Notes under the pieces: generated by a model
What the model saw: only the letters and a program-made list of their open reading frames with translations
The model's database searches: none
Told to the model about the DNA's origin: nothing
Made by a program: the position numbers and the translations under genes
Shown here: positions 62,293-64,000 of the stretch, in pieces
How positions within the stretch are numbered: position 1 is the first letter of the stretch
How the letters are laid out: every line of letters begins with the position of its first letter
Assembly (NCBI GenBank): GCA_009746045.1
Contig: RPFO01000015.1
Location: 1,758,529 to 1,822,528, forward strand
Direction: 5' to 3'
Length of the DNA: 64,000 nucleotides
From: Mesostigma viride
Lineage: Eukaryota > Streptophyta > Mesostigmatophyceae > Mesostigmatales > Mesostigmataceae

Positions 62293-62721
62293 AGTTGAAT
62301 GCCCTTCACCGCTGGCTAGCACGCCGGCGATGGAGACGGGATTTTTGTTGTTTGGGGAACCGATTGTGGGAGGCTGAGCCCGCAGCCGCCACTGATTGCT
62401 ATTGAACCCTTGCAGCTGGCCAGGCCGCAAGGAGCTCAGCGGCGCGGCGCTAACCGATAAGGCATGCTCGAGCCTCTAACCCGAGACTACCGGTAGACTA
62501 CCCGATAGTGCATGCTCGAGCCTCTAACCCGAGACGACCGGCACTCAGCGGATCTGTGCTACCGAGGGCGACGGTTCTCTGACCGTCCCGGCGCGCACTG
62601 GCTTCCGTACCTTGCTTAGGCACCGACTAGCATCTAGACACCAATCTTTGATGCCCACCTGACTAGGCGCCCAGGCCGGCGACTACCGGCCAGCGGATAG
62701 ATGCCACTCGGGAGCACAACT
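62293..62721 (-). repeat. 5' LTR of family A copy 2
   Basis: 429 bp. It is followed on the plus strand by GATGT (62722-62726), the duplicate of 56523-56527. Confidence 0.94.
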
Positions 62722-62777
62722 GATGTGCGCACCTTGCGCAATTCTGAGTCCGTCACCTACGGGCTGTTGCACGGATG

Positions 62778-63715
62778 CAACATGTGGTATTAAATTATCC
62801 GTCCCGGTCGATCGGCGCCGACTGTAATCCGGCGCCAGTGCCGAGGCCATAGTATAGTTGGCAGCCGAGGCAATCCGTGTGGAAGTAAGTGTAGAAGTTT
62901 TGCTGACGAACTTGGCCTTTGCGCCGTAGGCAGACCTAGCGCCTGAACGGGAGTTACGGGACAGCCAAGTGGCACTGCACATGCGTTATGATGGTACCTA
63001 CGGACATTTGGATATTTTTCAGGAGAGGCCTCTAGCCGTACTGGTCTTTAATGTGTTCTAGACGGTTCGAGAAGCCCGTCCCCGCGGACCTCACGTCATG
63101 CCTGGTTGGCAGCGCCAGGCGCAGCCACCAACGGGGACGAAGGGACAAAATAGGAACTTAGGCACGAGCTATGCCAGCAATCCGGACCTTGTATTGTAAT
63201 TTACCACGTTGCTTTACAGATTATTTACCATCGCTTAATCCTGGAGTGTAAATCTCCTGTGGGCTCGAGTGTGAATCCCTCGCCTACTGGGTGTAAGTCT
63301 TCCCGCATTGAGTGTTTTAATCTGTGTGGTAACATTGTAATATACGAAACCGGTTTTCCGGGTTTGAGGCTTATTCGTATTGTGTGACAAGTATTCTTAA
63401 CCCCTAAACCGTCCTCGTGCCGATTTTCGACTGCGAGTTTTTCTCATGCCTCACGTTCGGCATGAGTTTGTGCGCCCTGTAGGGATTTGGCGGGAAGGTT
63501 TTGGCGGGAACCAACTAGACCCCCGAAAAGATCTAGATTCACTCTATCCGTAGGACACTTGTCTGACCGTATTTGACCACCGTATCAGGGTGGAAACCCT
63601 GGTCAAAGTCAACAGGGTACCCTGGTTTTGGCAGGTTTTGGCGGTTAAAAAAATTGACAAAAACGTACGAAAACGAAGGATCGATGCGAAAAAAGGGGGG
63701 AGCGCGGACGTAGAC
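62778..63715 (+). other. Intergenic region with a promoter-like end
   Basis: No gene recognised between the end of the gag-like frame and the ATG at 63716. The last 250 bases hold repeated ttttggcggg-type words and no clear TATA box. Confidence 0.5.
63486..63510 (+). promoter_or_regulatory. Pair of E2F-like sites
   Basis: TTTGGCGGGAA at 63486-63496 and again at 63500-63510, with a weaker ttttggcggtt at 63636. They lie 206-230 bases upstream of the ATG at 63716. The motif matches the E2F/DP consensus TTTSSCGC-type. Function is inferred only. Confidence 0.5.
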
Positions 63716-64000
63716 ATGGCGGACGAAATGCAGGCAGATATACGGACTTTCAAGGTAAAGAAGGGCATTTTCATTGCAGTGCCTGCGGAAAAGTTCGGAC
63801 TAGACTGGGCGATACAGCAGTATGGGGAAAAACACAGCGAGGTACGTTTGCCGGGCAAGGTAGTGACAGTGAACAGGTCCGGAGATGGTGCACGTTGCTA
63901 TTTCCCGGACGACAAGCTCACGTACCCATTCACCCGTGAGCAGATTTTCATATATTCGTGCAGCTCAGATGAGTACGAAGCTCTAGTGAAAGAATGCGCA
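63716..64000 (+). CDS. N-terminal part of an unknown protein (runs off the window)
   Basis: 95 codons from the ATG at 63716 without a stop, with natural composition: MADEMQADIRTFKVKKGIFI, LDWAIQQYGEKHSEVRLPGK, then RCYFPDDKLTYPFTREQIF. The context around the ATG (gtagacATGGCG) is Kozak-like. No family recognised. It could be a host gene or the first exon of a transposon gene. Confidence 0.6.
   Translation, partial: MADEMQADIRTFKVKKGIFIAVPAEKFGLDWAIQQYGEKHSEVRLPGKVVTVNRSGDGARCYFPDDKLTYPFTREQIFIYSCSSDEYEALVKECA

Larger units (their letters stand above)
56528..62721 (-). mobile_element. Copia-like family A, complete copy 2
   Basis: A 6194-bp element with 429-bp LTRs and the 5-bp duplicate GATGT (56523-56527, 62722-62726). 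On the minus strand: 5' LTR, gag (frame-broken), in-frame UGA, integrase, protease-like domain, RT and RNase H, purine tract (gaaagtatggg, 56957-56967), 3' LTR. The two LTRs differ at very few positions. Pol frames are long and intact, so the family was active recently. The leader after the 5' LTR shows no match to the initiator-tRNA primer site used by Copia B. Confidence 0.95.

Overview
The window is nuclear eukaryotic DNA that is dominated by nested transposable elements. The signs are LTR retrotransposons with tRNA-type primer sites, LINEs, piggyBac- and hAT-type DNA transposons, TATA boxes, AATAAA signals, GT..AG introns and long microsatellites. A repeat-rich green alga or a related photosynthetic protist would fit, but nothing here fixes the species. 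Only three to five host-type genes are visible.

Layout. 1-2056: 5' half of a young Copia-like element (family A, minus strand), inserted in an older related Copia (2057-10942, plus strand). The older element is also split by a 1.35-kb piggyBac-type MITE (2434-3779) and a 4.5-kb non-autonomous Copia with identical 808-bp LTRs (6355-10872). 10943-16500: relics, namely an LTR, a gag fragment and a hAT transposase with its middle deleted. 16920-20103: LINE fragments and a second piggyBac-type MITE. 20589-22523: a fucosyltransferase-like gene, the clearest host gene. 22564-28999: repeats, an OTU-protease-like gene fragment with one clear intron, and microsatellites. 29202-33112: LINE 3' ends inserted into one another, several with exact target-site duplications. 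33749-42976: a small TATA-driven gene whose intron apparently took in an 8.2-kb R2-type LINE (34064-42275). That LINE carries PHD, RING-H2 and other zinc fingers, a reverse transcriptase, a restriction-like endonuclease and, inside its 17-bp duplication, 16.5 copies of a 170-bp monomer at its 5' end. 43497-49546: duplications and unassigned sequence. 49547-62777: one gag-like reading frame interrupted by three different elements: a TRIM-like LTR element, a DNA-type repeat with palindromic ends and a complete family A Copia. 63716-64000: start of an unknown gene behind E2F-like sites.

Most notable. (1) The R2-type LINE combines PHD and RING-H2 fingers with a 5' monomer array. (2) Copia family A appears to be ordered gag - in-frame UGA - integrase - protease-like - RT - RNase H, instead of gag-protease-integrase-RT-RNase H, and has HGDD where the RT motif is normally YVDD. 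(3) Both piggyBac MITEs have a 26-bp palindrome 12 bp from the end, with different sequences but the same length and position. Most reading frames are broken, often at homopolymers. Decay and sequencing error cannot be separated from the sequence alone.
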